A DNA stretch of 64,000 nucleotides, from assembly GCA_021527695.1 (NCBI GenBank), contig JAKFAO010000006.1:1116001-1180000 (forward strand), in the 5' to 3' direction. The notes under the pieces were generated by a model, which saw nothing but the letters and a program-made list of their open reading frames with translations, was not told the DNA's origin and searched no databases. The position numbers and the translations under genes were made by a program. Positions 1 to 14,489 of the stretch are shown here, one piece after another. Source of the stretch: Naematelia aurantialba (taxonomy: Eukaryota; Basidiomycota; Tremellomycetes; Tremellales; Naemateliaceae). How positions within the stretch are numbered: position 1 is the first letter of the stretch; each line of letters starts with the position of its first letter.

Positions 1-1
1 C

Positions 2-857
2 CCGGCCTTTTCCCTCCCATCTGCTGAGGCGCAAGAATCGTGGTACCCGACTCTTCGGGTCTCACTCTGGGTCCTGAGCTGTCTTTACAATCATGTGAAA
101 GTGAGAGACACCGCGAAAGGTAATGGCTGACAAAAGTCGTCGGTGTTTGAAGATCTCGCTCAGGAAGCTATCAGCGTCTGCCGAGCGTCGCTCTCATCGG
201 CCGCGCAATTACTCTCTCCGGAAGAAGGCAGCTTATTCCTTGTCCGACATTTGTTGCTGCTCAAAGAGATGACCGCCGGTCTGGAAATTGGACAGCGCAG
301 AGGTGAGAGGGGCTGGTCAGGCGTTACCGACTTTCTGCGCTCGCTCCTGGATAACGCCGGGACGATGCTGGGCTATGCCCGAGGCACCGTCTTCAAATCC
401 AATGAACCGATCTCCGATGCCAAAGCTGTGAGTCAACTTGTCCGTCAACGATCTAATTTTAAGGAAGTGGACCGCTCCCTCAAGGCGGCTTGCGAGAGCC
501 TCATCTCGCTTTGCACCCAAGCTGCCATGTCACCGCTACAACCCTTCCTCGACAATCACAATCTGTTTGCGCCACACCAGGTTATGGATATCCATGATGC
601 CTTCAAGAAGGGTGTCAGGCGTGCAGTGGAGCAATGGGAGGCAAAATTGATGTTGTACCTACAGGACCAAGACACTGTCAAAGTCCTCGTACCCCCAGCA
701 CATGTGAGCGACGATCAGGACAAAGCTGATCCTCCAGAATAGCATAGTCGATGCCTACCGGCGATTCCACGATCTGGTCCGCGTGGAGTACGACTTTAGC
801 ACCGCCGCGGCCATCTTGACTCCCTCAGCAGTACAATCATTGCTGACGAATGCATGA
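2..857 (+). CDS. COG3: COG complex subunit 3, C-terminal part (5' end outside window)
   Basis: Subunit of the conserved oligomeric Golgi tethering complex (Sec34/COG3 family), which tethers retrograde vesicles at the Golgi. Three exons are readable: 2-94, 137-702 and 738-857. The first gives a Trp/Leu-rich stretch followed by VFEDLAQEA; the second carries the family-like LFLVRHLLLLKE near its start. The 35-nt second intron (703-737) must be removed to reach the final residues NSIVDAYRRFHDL and the stop at 855-857. The N-terminal half lies upstream of the window. The stop codon directly abuts the stop of the convergent SRP54 gene. Family assignment is from motif similarity seen by eye; the fit along the C-terminal region is good. 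Confidence 0.82.
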
Positions 858-3130
<2,273 letters not shown>

Positions 3131-3241
3131 GTTGGTTGTACAAAGCCCAACAGCATTTGCTGTCGAGTTTGACGATAATGGGATTAAACGCTTGGTATAC
3201 GCGGGATCAAACATTGTTCGCCTCTTCTCATCCTGACCATC

Positions 3242-4208
3242 ATGTCGTCCCAGCAATACATGTGCGTGGATGCTCATCCGATTCCAGCTCACCCTCTGTA
3301 GCCAAGCAGACGACGAAGATCTCGACTCGCTGTCATTCGCAGGGCCCAAGGCTGCCGCACCGGGTCCGTCCACGAATCCGCTCTCGGGTCGAATAGGCTC
3401 TGGTAGCTCCCCGACAACCTCGCGAACGGGATGGGGCGGCGTCAAAATGGAGACGAGATACACTGGTGACCCCACCTTGGACGAGCCAGTATCCAAGACT
3501 ATTGTGAGTCACGACATCGTTCTTGCTCATGTCAGATGAGAGATCTCAGTTCAATCTACGCCAAACTACTGCAGGTGCTTTACCCGCCCATGGGAAGCGG
3601 CAGCAATCAATTACTCAGGTGAGCTCTCCCGTCTGTTTCGCTCACGACAGGGATTGGGATCTGTGGGGACCACTTATTATTTGCCTGTCTTTAGCGATTC
3701 TACTCTCGATCGACGTAGGTGCTCGGTCGAAACACGCCTGACCCACAGGCGCCCCCCGAGCAGTCTATGCAAGTCTTCTCGCTGGTCATTTCTCTTATCA
3801 CCATTGGATCGGTGGTCGTCACTGTCAACTCGAAGCTCTTGGGAGGGAAAGTGTGAGTGTTTCATGCTGGCAGAGCTGACTTCAGATCGTTCTTTCAAAG
3901 CATGGTGAGTCTATACATACCAAGCACATACTAATCCCAGTGCGTGCTCGGATACGCCCTTGCTCCCATCCTCCTGGCTTCCACTATCTCGACCGTGGTG
4001 CACAACATCTTCGTCCGCATACCAATTTCGCTCGCATGCTTTGCCTGGTCGGTCTGGGGTGAGTGTCAGGTGATCCTTTTGTGCTGACATTGTAGCATCT
4101 ATGAATTTCTTCAACGGCACGCGTCTACCAGAGTCTCGGACCTTCCTCGCAGTCTATCCCATGTGCCTTTTCTTCTTCGTCTTGGCTTGGATGATCATGA
4201 TACAGTAG
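3242..4208 (+). CDS. Yip1-domain Golgi membrane protein, YIPF6/Yip4 type
   Basis: Multi-pass membrane protein of the Yip1 family, which binds Rab GTPases at the Golgi. Eight exons could be placed: 3242-3261, 3302-3503, 3536-3618, 3651-3714, 3749-3852, 3886-3904, 3941-4058 and 4096-4208; all seven introns are 32-40 nt. The hydrophilic N-terminus leads into TLDEPVSKTI and then RDWDLWGPLIICLSLAILLS, a hallmark of the YIPF6/Yip4 branch. Hydrophobic segments follow, with NSKLLGGKVSFFQSMCVLGY between them, and the protein ends in a last membrane segment FFFVLAWMIMIQ. The initiator ATG at 3242 is followed by a 20-nt exon. Subfamily is inferred from the DEPVSKTI and DLWGP motifs. Confidence 0.88.
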
Positions 4209-4232
4209 ACATGCATCGCGCTTTGAGAGCTT

Positions 4233-4620
4233 TCAACAAATCGCTTCCCTCGGCGTAGCTATGACGGCAATTTCCGCTGACCCCCTACGCGACGGCGGAT
4301 TGATGATCTCGTCCATGCAGATCGGGCAATGGTGATCATAAATGTGATTTTTCAAGTCTAGGATCTGATACGAATCGCGATCCTACCCATCAGCTGTGTC
4401 ACACTTTATGCGTGCCTACCTTGGCCACACATGAAGGACAACTGAAGGCCAAGCAGTTGGCATGACACTCGACAACCGCAGGAGCTTGCTGACCGTGCCG
4501 AGAGGCAGTCGCTTGAAGTGCGGGAGAGGTCGCCACTGGCGACGCAAGAGGACCATGACAGAGCTTCCGGTTTCAGCAGCCTCGTGGTGAGCGACTTACC
4601 TTGCAGACTTTGGAGATCAT
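4233..4620 (-). CDS. Small Cys/His-rich putative zinc-binding protein
   Basis: Not recognised. Three exons (4600-4620, 4420-4563, 4233-4382) separated by 36- and 37-nt introns give a protein of 104 residues. It has paired cysteines that could bind two zinc ions: CKLC at residues 7-10, then ECHANC and SCPSC near the middle, and HCPIC about 20 residues later. The spacing is RING- or LIM-like but fits neither exactly. The acceptor of the first intron is chosen because it keeps the CxxC and the later Cys cluster in one frame; another acceptor nearby would give a different N-terminus. The stop lies 24 bp from that of the convergent YIPF6-type gene. The exon model is an inference from reading frames. 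Confidence 0.5.
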
Positions 4621-4855
4621 GGTGAAAGAGGGCTTGGCTATACTTGTCTAAGTGACCAAACGCGGGGAAGAACTAGAGAGTGCGACCCGTCCAAAGCCTT
4701 CTATATATCGTTACACTATCCTTTCTGATTGTGACCTCCGCATAATCGAGGTGTCGCAAACTGCAGTCTAGGACTGAAGGGTTGCATATAGCTATTTGAG
4801 ACGCGATATATATGAAAGGGTCCGGTCCGAGACATTACAAAGGATACTAAGTCTA

Positions 4856-6584
4856 TCAGGTAGCCACTTTCCGTCGTTTCTTTTGCGCCTGCTTTTTCCG
4901 TCTCAACCGTTCCGTCTGAGCTGCAGTTTTGACTTTGCTTGCGTGTTCTTCATATGCGGCACGGTCTCGTTTCTTCGAGGGCTCGCGGACAAAGCACGCA
5001 ACGAAAAACCCGTTGGTGTGGTCCTCAGGCAAGCATCGGACGACAGACCCCGCTATGACATGAGCTATGTCAACCATGTACCTCACCGTCTTTCTCTCCC
5101 ATTTCGCTGATTCTTCCTCTTCGCGGCCAAGCGGGCAGAACTTCTGATCGGGATGCCAAAGTCCAGCCTCTATCCTGAGCTGAAGGGGACGCAAGAGCCT
5201 TGATGACGACCTGCTCATCTTCCTCGGCATAAATTGAACACGTCGAATACACAATCCGCTCCGCAGCAGGGACTGGCGTCAGGCGATAGCGCAAACATCA
5301 CCCACATGCAAAGGCGTGCAAAATCATCTGCAGCTGGAAAGCTGCCAACTTCTCCAGGCGCTCTCCGACTTCTTCACTTTCCTGAACAGCTAGTTGGTCA
5401 GCGAGACTAGCCAATAAACCCACCTTGATCTACAAGATAGTCCAACCGGTTTACGATACCTGAGCCCGAGCAACTCGGATCCAACAATCTGTCAGGTCAG
5501 AAACGACGCTAGGTGTTGTCTCACATATGTGTGACGCCGGCGAATTGTTGTGACTGAGGATCGGCCTCGGTGAAATCAGCTTGCCTAGTATACACGTTGT
5601 GACACTCTGCTTTGGCCAGCATCCTTTCTAAGGTCTTGTATCGTACAGCTGACCGCTCAAATGCGTGTATTTTGGAGGCCCTGTTGCCTGCATTAACCAT
5701 GAATGCAGAAATATGGCTAGTCTTGTTGCCTGGAGCGGCCCTAAGCGTCAGTCTGACATTCGCGGATACTCACGTGGCATCAAGACAGTCTCCTTCGGTC
5801 CATTTTTCCATCAAAACGTGAGCAGGAAAGCAGCTCGCCTTGTCTTGGAGGATAATGGCTCCCGAGATGTACCAATCGTCCGCACTCCACCAGCTCATTG
5901 TCGTCGAAAAGCACAAAAGAAACTCAATGTGAGGGTCGATAAAGTAGCCCTGCTTGGGGATGGGGAAGACTGGTTCGACCTTGCTGAACCCCGAATCGTC
6001 CAAGTGACGCAGCAGTGCTTTGAAGGACCAATCTCCTGCACGATGGAGATCGACATTTGGGTTCCATCGGACATATCTGACGATATTGACATCTCCCGTC
6101 TTGCTGAGGTCTTGTTTGCAAATGGCGCCTTCTTTGATCTGGATGCGGACCAGCTCGGCCTTCAGTCGCGCCTGATGCCGCAAGACAGCCTCTTTCGGCG
6201 GCCACTTGTCTGACGCCTCGATCCGACCTTTCGAGGAGAAGAGAAGGTCGTGTAAGAGCACCAAAAGAAGAGCTGTGGATGAAGGTGATGCTTTGCGGGG
6301 GAAGACCAGCCGTTCGAGCGACTGTATGGGCACGGTTTCGAGAAGCCGGAGGAGAACTGGTTTATCTAAATGTCAGTGAGACCAAGAACAGCTGCGCACA
6401 CTTGAGCGTCTCTATGACCACTAACGATCAGCGAGGCTCTCCGGTCTACCTCACGAGCTAAGATCCGTTTCGTTTCGCCAGCAGAGGCAACCTTGATGCC
6501 AGCCGCTGCGACGGAGCCTTTGACAGACCCTTGCTGGGTTTCGAGGTGATCTAGAGCATGGGCGGCAGCTTTGTAAAAATTCAT
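4856..6584 (-). CDS. RCM1: rRNA (cytosine-C5)-methyltransferase, RCM1/NSUN5 type
   Basis: SAM-dependent m5C methyltransferase of the NOP2/NSUN family; the RCM1/NSUN5 branch modifies large-subunit rRNA in the nucleolus. The N-terminus MNFYKAAAHALDHLE and the following LLLVLLHDLLFSSKG fit this branch. IILQDKASCFPA precedes the SAM-binding region. The Cys motif DPSCSGSGIVNRLDYL sits at about 5435-5480 and the second catalytic-Cys motif VYSTCSIYAEEDEQVV at about 5240-5280. NGFFVACFVR lies near the C-terminus, which ends in a very basic tail consistent with nucleolar localisation. Several short introns interrupt it; exact exon ends were not all fixed. The start at 6582-6584 is the first ATG before the conserved block. 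Confidence 0.85.
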
Positions 6585-7086
6585 ACTGATATATCATGCA
6601 GCCTCGTCTAGCTCATGCTATGAATCGATTGCTACAAGTTTGCCAAAGAAGGAATGACACGATATCCTGTGTAAACCCGCGCGTCAGCTGGCGGCTCACG
6701 AAATACTGGGGCGGGCGCTGGAGGAACAAGATAAAAATCAGAAGGTTGAAGATAGGTTCGACACTGTGGTTTCAGACAATGTAGATAAGATGAAGGCATC
6801 ATGCTGCCGTGATTCATGTATACGAGGAAGTTCAAATTTGGAGAACTGACTGACCTGTTGAAGCTGAATAGAGGACGAGAGAGAGAGTGAGAGAGAGAGA
6901 GACTGAGACTGAGAGAAAGCGTAATTTGCCTTCTCAAAAGTCCTCATTGATCACGTGACTCTTTGGGAGACAGACGCGCCTGGCATCTGGGGACTCCACA
7001 GCCGACCCAGCGCAAGAGACCTCGTCTTCTGTCCGTCTACTCATCCATCGGACCAGCAAGCAAGTGCTAGCCGTCGATGCGGCGAT
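6585..7086. promoter_or_regulatory. Divergent promoter region between RCM1-type gene and ATR kinase
   Basis: About 500 bp without a gene, between two divergent start codons. It holds a GA-rich tract (6872-6916) and a CACGTG core inside GATCACGTGAC at about 6948-6958. An upstream ATG at 6955 is in frame with the kinase, so part of this stretch could be coding if that start were used; the predicted 44 extra residues do not look like a domain. Confidence 0.5.
6872..6916. repeat. GA-rich microsatellite
   Basis: Interrupted (GA)n run. Read on the minus strand it is a CT-rich tract about 300 bp upstream of the RCM1-type start. Frames through it encode Ser/Leu repeats that are artefacts of the repeat. 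Confidence 0.9.
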
Positions 7087-10000
7087 ATGACCCAGGTGCC
7101 GCAGACGATAACAACGTCTAGTGCGGCTGGCAATGAGCTCCTGCAACGTCTACTGCAGGAGGGTGTCCTCACCCGAGACTCGACCAAGGACGACCTCTTG
7201 CGATACCGCCAGTTACTGCAAGTCCTCTTCACAAACTGCGTTCTCATCCCATGTCGACATCAGCTCTCTGCGGCTGCGATTGAGCAAGCTGGCTACATAT
7301 TTGCCATTATCAATCGTCAAATCAAGGCTCGGCCGGATCTTCTCACGTGTTGTGCAGCTGACGGCTCGACGAATTCCCAGCTGTTCAAGTGGCTCCTACC
7401 CAGGCTCATATCAGTGGCAAGTCAACTCGTCCAACATGCCGAGACCGAAAGTCTCGCTGAAGATACGTGCCAAACGGCTGCGGGAACACTGGCGGCACTC
7501 AGCAGAGATGTTCCGGAACAGCCCGGCACCTCGATCAAAGGGCAAAGATCGGGCTTGGTTGCGCTAGATCAGCTTGTTCAGTTCTGTCTCGCATCCGGCG
7601 ACACTAGCGAGCATGCACTCTTCTCATTCCACCTACCGTCATCTTCGCTTGTCCGCTTGCTGCTGCTCGAGATTGTTTGTCGCGCCGGCGTTCCGTTTGC
7701 CGACAGTGTGTATGCACAAGCTGCTCGAGCGCTGTCGAATATCCATCCAGATGGCACTTTAGTCGAGGTTCGCTACACTCACACCTTGATCGCTGCTATC
7801 GACACCCCTCTTTCAGTCTTAGCCCTTCATAGAACGTCAAGTTGGACGATCCGCCCCGAATATAGTTGGCGCGAAATCGTCCGCAGAGTGGTACGGACGA
7901 GTGCCTCGAGAACCAACCAGACCATGCAACTGGAGCTGTGGTGGACGATACAGTCTCGGATTCACACGCTGCACTTCGACGATGATTTCGATTTAATAGG
8001 AATCCTCTTCACACCGATCATGCCTCGGATCTCTGCTTCTATCATACTTATGCTGCTCGCCGATGAAATTTCAAGATGGAAGAGTGAGAGCCACATGTCG
8101 ACGGTGTCGCGCCAAGAACGCTTTTTCGTCCTGCTACACGATCTGGAGACCAGTGACTGTAGTATGTTTGGCAACACTATACCTTCTCCTTCTACGGTGA
8201 TTTCGCGTCTATCCCCGTCATTACCGTTCTCGCACGACGAGCTGGCGAATCTCATGGTGTCACTCAAACAGGCGAGGTGAGTTTCTTTCGAGGAGAGTGC
8301 TCATAGAAGTATCCCTGGACAAGATCTCGGCACAATCGTCTGTGAAATGGCTTCTTGCGCCAGTCGCTTGTCCCATAGAAAGGTTCTACCAGTGACAGCG
8401 ATTGACGTGTACGTTGCGTCGAAGGAACAGGTATCCGACGCCGAAGGTCTTAAACATCTTGCTTGCATTTGCAAACACATGTCTTCCGCTGCTCTAGCCG
8501 AGGCGTTGCAGCTCCCTAGCGGTCGAGATGTTATGACTCGAGTTCGTCGCGGTTTGCGTTCCCAGTATCGTAAAATGAGACTAGTGGCTGGGTGAGTGAC
8601 AACCTAAGCAATGCTAAAGAAAGCCATGTACTGGCGTTATTTTATGCGGCTCAGTCACACGCGACCGATCATCGCATTGGTTTGAAGAACCGCTCGGAAG
8701 CACGACAGCTACTGGTCAGCCTGCTGCCACGAAGTATCGGCTACTGCGAGACTGCAATCCTCACTATCGGTGCGACGTGCAGGCTGGCCCCTGAAGGTGA
8801 CTTGGGACCCTTGCTCGAGATATTGCTGGGCCAACTGGGAGTGAAGAACTCTCCGATTCGTAGTCTGGCCTACACTGAGGTGAGAAATATTGGATAACAG
8901 TCGCCTGATGTCAGCTGTCCAATATCGCCAAGCATTTTGGCAAGAGTCCATACACCCTACTTTCCCCGCATCTAGAGCGAGTGAGCGTGCTTTTGGCGAT
9001 CAGTCAGAATCTCAGACCGGAGATTGTGACAGAGACCATGCACTTTATCGGATACAGCCGGCAAAACTTCTTCGATCTCACCATGCAGTATTCGACACCA
9101 GCTCTTGTGCTGTCGCGCAACCAAGCGGCTCTTGACGCCCTCGCCAATGTCGTCAAGAAGCCTCTAGGCCAGATATTGCTCGACAATGTCCCATATATCC
9201 TTACCAAGGCGTTTCTAGATCCGTCAAGATCAGACTCAAGTCTCGTCTTCCTCGTCAATACTCTGCGCCACATAACTGCAGGCACGGTCGACGTCTCGGT
9301 CACAGACCTTATGAACACGTGCATCGTACCCTTCCTTGTTTCGCTAATCGTCGAGTTGGGCGACGATTGTGAACAGGTTCGGGCGAATGCTGCTGATGCC
9401 TTGTTAAGAGCCAAGCAATACCATCACGCATCGACTGATCTGGGCGATTTCGTCACTCCCCACATGTTGGGGGTCATCTCTCACCTGAATGATACCCTGC
9501 ACGATGTTCGAGGCAAGAAGTCCGTCCAAGAAAAACGCAAAATCATCCGCAGTCTGGGCGAGTTGATTGACCTTGTGGGCCAGTCAATGTCTGCATTCTC
9601 ACCACAGGCAAGTTCGTGTCTGCCTGGCACTTAGCTGATGGGACAGATCATGGCTAGCCTGCAGAGTACCCTCCGGGTAGCCCCGCTTCGCGCGGAGACT
9701 CTACAAACCTGGCGGCGTTTCATCAAGACATTGAAATTTGCTGATATCGGCCCATTTGTTGGCCGTACCATGGGCGCCCTGGTCAACGCCTGGCGAGATC
9801 TCGGCGCTTTGGAACGACCTATTGCAATAGACACCCTCAACTTCATTGCCGACAACGTCGATCACCTCACTACATACATTGACGAGATGGTTAGCCTCGA
9901 CCATATTCCCGAACTTAAGGCTGCTGCAGCCCGCCTCAATACCTCTCGTCGCAGTTGGGATACTCGACAACATCTGTCCAAGCTCCTCGACAGGGTCGCA

Positions 10001-13000
10001 AGCAAGAATGTTGCAATTGCCTCGACATCGATGGGGGAGCTACGAACGCTACTTAAGCGTCATGATGTCGTCAAGCTGTCTCAAGGTGACACATTCGACC
10101 CTATCATCTCTCGCCTCCTCCGGAACCTCCTCGAAGCCGTCACCCGAGATATAGATGCCGAACATCTGAAGGCCACCGCTTGCGAATGCCTCGGAATGCT
10201 GGGTGCGCTTGATCCCGATCGCATGGTGCCCTTAGAGGAGCCTCCTTCAATGACAATCATGAAAAACTTCTCGGACCCAGACGAGGCTGTCGAGTTCGCT
10301 ATGGCCTTGATTCGTGATCACCTCGTCGACGCCTTTAGAGCAACTACCGATACCAAGCATCAGAATCACCTCGCTTTCGCCATTCAAGAACTCCTCAAAT
10401 TCTGCGGCTTTACAACCAAAGTGCTCGATGGCGGCGCAGCTCTCCGGATCCGTAGCAAGTGGATGACCTTGCCCAAGGATCAGATCGACACGCTGGCGCC
10501 CTTGCTGGGTTCCAGGTTTTCCCTCACCGATTCGCTTTTCAAGTCGTATGATCATCCAATTTTCGGTTCTGCTCCAACATACCGCGAATGGCTGCAATGG
10601 TGGACTTCGGATCTCATTCACGAAGTTATGTCCATGCCAGGCGAAGATCGGGCAACGCGAGATAGCCAGGCCATTTTTGGAGTCTTTCGAGGTGTCCTCA
10701 GGATTCAGGATGTTTCTGTGGCGCACCACGTGTTGCCTCACCTAGTCCTTCATGTTCTGCTATCTGGAACACCCGAAGCAAGAGCTGAGATCTGCGACGA
10801 GATCCACGCAGTTCTACAAGCTCAGGTCAACCCGTCGGGATCGCCCGATAAGCGGATGCTCAGCGCGAGAGTCATCTTTGATTTGATGGATCACCTCAGT
10901 CGATATCTCCGCCTCGCTCGCCGAGACAGAAAGACGGATCATCCGAAGATTGTCGAATCCGTCTTGAGCAATATCGAGACTGAGCTCATGGCGAATGCGG
11001 CCCTTCAAAGCAAGGCATATGCCAGAGCTCTCCGGAGCTTCGAGCAACGCATCGTGACTCTAGAACGACAACGTTCAACCCTTGATCTACAGGCGTACTT
11101 CGAAAGACTACATCAGATATACGCCGAGCTCGACGAGCCAGATGGGATGGAGGGCGTATCGGCTTTCGTCATTTCTCCCTCCTTAGAACATCAGATTCGA
11201 GAGCACGAGATGACAGGCCGATGGACCGCAGCTCAGAGCTGCTGGGAAGTTAGGCTTCAGCAGCAACCCGACGATATAGTGTCGCACGTCGGTCTGTTGA
11301 AATGTCTGAAAAGTCTGGGGCATTATGGTAAGCCACCGAACAGATTGGGCTCATTGTAGATACATTACGTACTCACATCCGTGGCGTTCTGAGCAGACGT
11401 CCCGCTTGGAGAAAGGAACTCGCACCCTTTGAAGCAGAAGCAGCCTGGATATCTGGTGACTGGGCGACAATCACCGATGTCGGAGAAGCAGTACCTCCTG
11501 TTGCGAAGACACTCTTTGCAGCGCACGCCGAGTCTCGCAACCTAGATTCAGTGCTCCTCGAAGCCCGTCATCAGATAAGTAAAGGGATCACAACGGTCGA
11601 CTACAATCAAGCATATGAGTCCGTCCTACAATTACATCACCTTTATGAGATTGAGTCAATCGTCAAGACAAATGCCGACATTGAAGCGCTTCCCGAGTCA
11701 CCTAATCGGGAGATCATCGCTCGGCGCAAAAGTCATGATTTACATGTCGGTCTCGACCAGAGATTCGACACGATATTGCCAGCGTTCCGCGTACGAGAGG
11801 CAACGCTGACGGTCAGGCGAGCTGCATACCGCCTGGTCGGTCAGTTGTCCCTGACCTCGCGCATCGGGCCGACATGGATCACGAGCTCTAAGATCGCCCG
11901 CAAAGCGGGATACAGCCAGACGGCCTATAGTGCCATCCTGCAAGCACATGAAGCAGAAGCCCCGTTCGCGTATGTTCAACAGGCGAAGCTCTTGCACGAT
12001 CAAGGCGATATTCTCAAGGCTTTCACCCTCCTGCGGAACATGAGGGACTCGATCCTAAAGCATTCGGTAATCGACTTAACTACCGATGGCTTTGAACAGG
12101 ACCTGAGTCGCTCCAAGGTATTCACCGGTGCGATGTCTACCGCTAACAGTAGGCCGTCTTGCTTGAAGCCAGGTGGGCAATTGAGACGGATCGCTTTGAT
12201 CCAAACGAAATCATCTCCCTACATCAATCTGCGGCAACCTTGGCCCACAAGTAAGCACCACGTATGAACTCGTGCTGAAAATCAGCTTTGAGTCTCCGTA
12301 CTACTATCTTGGCCGCTATTATGACGGCCTTGCCGGGACCCCTGATCAGATGTAAGCGAACGACATGAAGGATCTGACAATTGTAGCGCGACGTTCAACC
12401 ATCAGACTTGCCACTACTTTGCACAGGCCTTGCGCTATGGTGTCAAATTCATTTACCGTACGATGCCCAGAATGCTCACTATCTGGCTTGACCTGGGAGA
12501 AACGAAAGATCTGAAAAAGCAGGTGGATTGCTAGAGCAGGCTAACGAAAGGCACGAATCAATCTTGAAAGAGCTGGGAAAGATTACCGCGGTCTTGGACA
12601 AAGCAAGATCAGATCTTCCGGCTTATCAGGCATGCTGTCCAAATGAGCTAGGCTAACCTCTAGTTTTATACTGCCTTCCCGCAGATCATATCAAGAATCG
12701 TTCACCCAAATAAGGATGTGCAGACAGTGCTGGTAAAACTCATTGGCTTGGTGATCGAAACGTTTCCCCATCAGGCGCTTTGGCCTTTCGTCGGACTCAT
12801 GCAGTCCAATCGCAGCGAGCGACAAGTCGCTTGCAAGAGGGTTTTGAACAGGATACAGGTGTGTGCCAATTAGTGTAAGGTTAACGTTAGACTCGGGGAT
12901 CGAGTGCGATGCACATGATACGGGAGGCAGAACGCCTATCAAGCATCTTACTGCGGCTAGCGGATGACCAAGGCGAAGACAAGAAGCGCGAATTGACAAC

Positions 13001-14456
13001 ATCAGTTGACTTTCCTTACGTCAAAGGGGCTTTTCCTTCCGCCATGATCATGCCATTGCAAGATGCTCTCACATGTGGTCTCCCAACAGGACCGGTGCTG
13101 ATTCACGCGCATAACCCGTTCCTCGCAACTCGCGTAGAGATCATCAGTACGTTGCCAATAGATGACTTCAGCTGACCCTAGACCTTGAGGACAAGATTGA
13201 GGTCATGCCGTCTATGCAAAAGCCAAAAAAATTGGTATTCATTGGATCAGATGGCAAACGTTACCCCTTCCTATGCAAACCGCACGATGATCTACGCAAG
13301 GACGCCCGATTGATGGATTTCAACTCAATGATCAACAAGTTATTGAAAGGCGCCTCTGAGTCCAGGCGGCGTCGACTCTGTGAGTTTATCCTTAGTGTTC
13401 CCTTGTTGAGACCCAGACATTCGAACGTATGCCGTCATGCCTCTCAACGAGGAATGTGGTCTCTTGGAGTGGGTAAGCAACACCAACGCTCTTAAGAGCA
13501 TCTTGGAAAAGGGTTACGCCAGCAAAGGACAACGGATATATGTGAGCCATTCTCTGGAGACGAGAGTCCGAGTTGAGCCGGAGAAGACAAGCGAGCTCCA
13601 TAAGATGCTCGAGACGAGCCGAGCCCAAGGACCCGCTATGCAAATTCGAGTTTTCAAAGAGAAAGTCATCCCAATGTGAGAGCGGAAGCAAGCGCCGTGC
13701 TTATGATAGGTACACACCTACGGTATTCTACGAGTGGTTCCTGACGACATGGCCAGAACCTTCGGCGTGGCTAACCAGTCGAATGGCATATGCCCGAACT
13801 TTGGCCGTCATGTCAATGATCGGCTTTGTATTGGGGCAAGTGTTGTTGAACTGCAGAGAACTGATGACCAGTCTCGGCGATCGACATGGGGAGAACATCT
13901 TGTTCGACGGTCTTACCGGTGACACGGTACACGTTGATCTGAATTGCCTGTTCGATAAGGTATGCAAGGTGTAGACGCCATTCTGACATCAGGGCAAAAC
14001 GTTCCAGATACCGGAGCGTGTACCTTTCCGGTTGACGCACAACATGGTAAACGCATTGGGCGTAACGGGCGTCGAAGGTGTATTTCGCAAGGCGGCAGAG
14101 ATCACCCTCAATCTTTTGCGCACCCATCACGAATCTCTGATGAGTGTTCTTGAAGCCTTCGTCCATGATCCCCTGGTGGAGTGGGCGAAATCAGTACGCC
14201 ACGCGAAATTTCTACATGCTGACATCTCAGAGTCGTGCCAAGACCGACAAGGATATCAGGCTATCGGCCGACCGCAACCTCCGACCGATAAAGGCCAAGC
14301 TAACTGGCGTCGTCGATGAACGCGTCGTCTCTGTCGCCAACCAAGTCGACCGTCTTATCAAACAAGCCACGGATCCCGCTAATCTGGTAAGCTGAACTGC
14401 CCCAGCTTCACTGATGCCAGGCTCTCATGTACCAGGGGTGGGCGCCGTGGTTGTAG
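7087..14456 (+). CDS. ATR/MEC1/RAD3-type checkpoint PI3K-like kinase
   Basis: Large PI3K-related protein kinase that senses RPA-coated single-stranded DNA and signals DNA damage and stalled replication. The first 6 kb encode helical repeats (HEAT and FAT regions). The kinase domain begins around 13200: [14 protein letters not shown], then [11 protein letters not shown] with the ATP-binding Lys, and [10 protein letters not shown]. The catalytic [12 protein letters not shown] and the DFD-equivalent [10 protein letters not shown] follow. [16 protein letters not shown] matches the ATR branch. The FATC tail ends [11 protein letters not shown], reached through a final intron. About fifteen or more small introns are present, including a stop-free 36-nt GC-AG intron at 13836-13871. 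An in-frame ATG at 6955 is an alternative start; 7087 is preferred because the added residues look non-coding. Its stop is 33 bp from the eL6 stop. Confidence 0.9.
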
Positions 14457-14489
14457 AGTCAGGTCATAATACATGCATCACCCATAGTC

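Noticed and set aside
6955..7086. N-terminal 44-residue extension of the ATR kinase
   Set aside because: In frame, but its composition looks non-coding and it covers the CACGTG-containing promoter; left as an alternative only.
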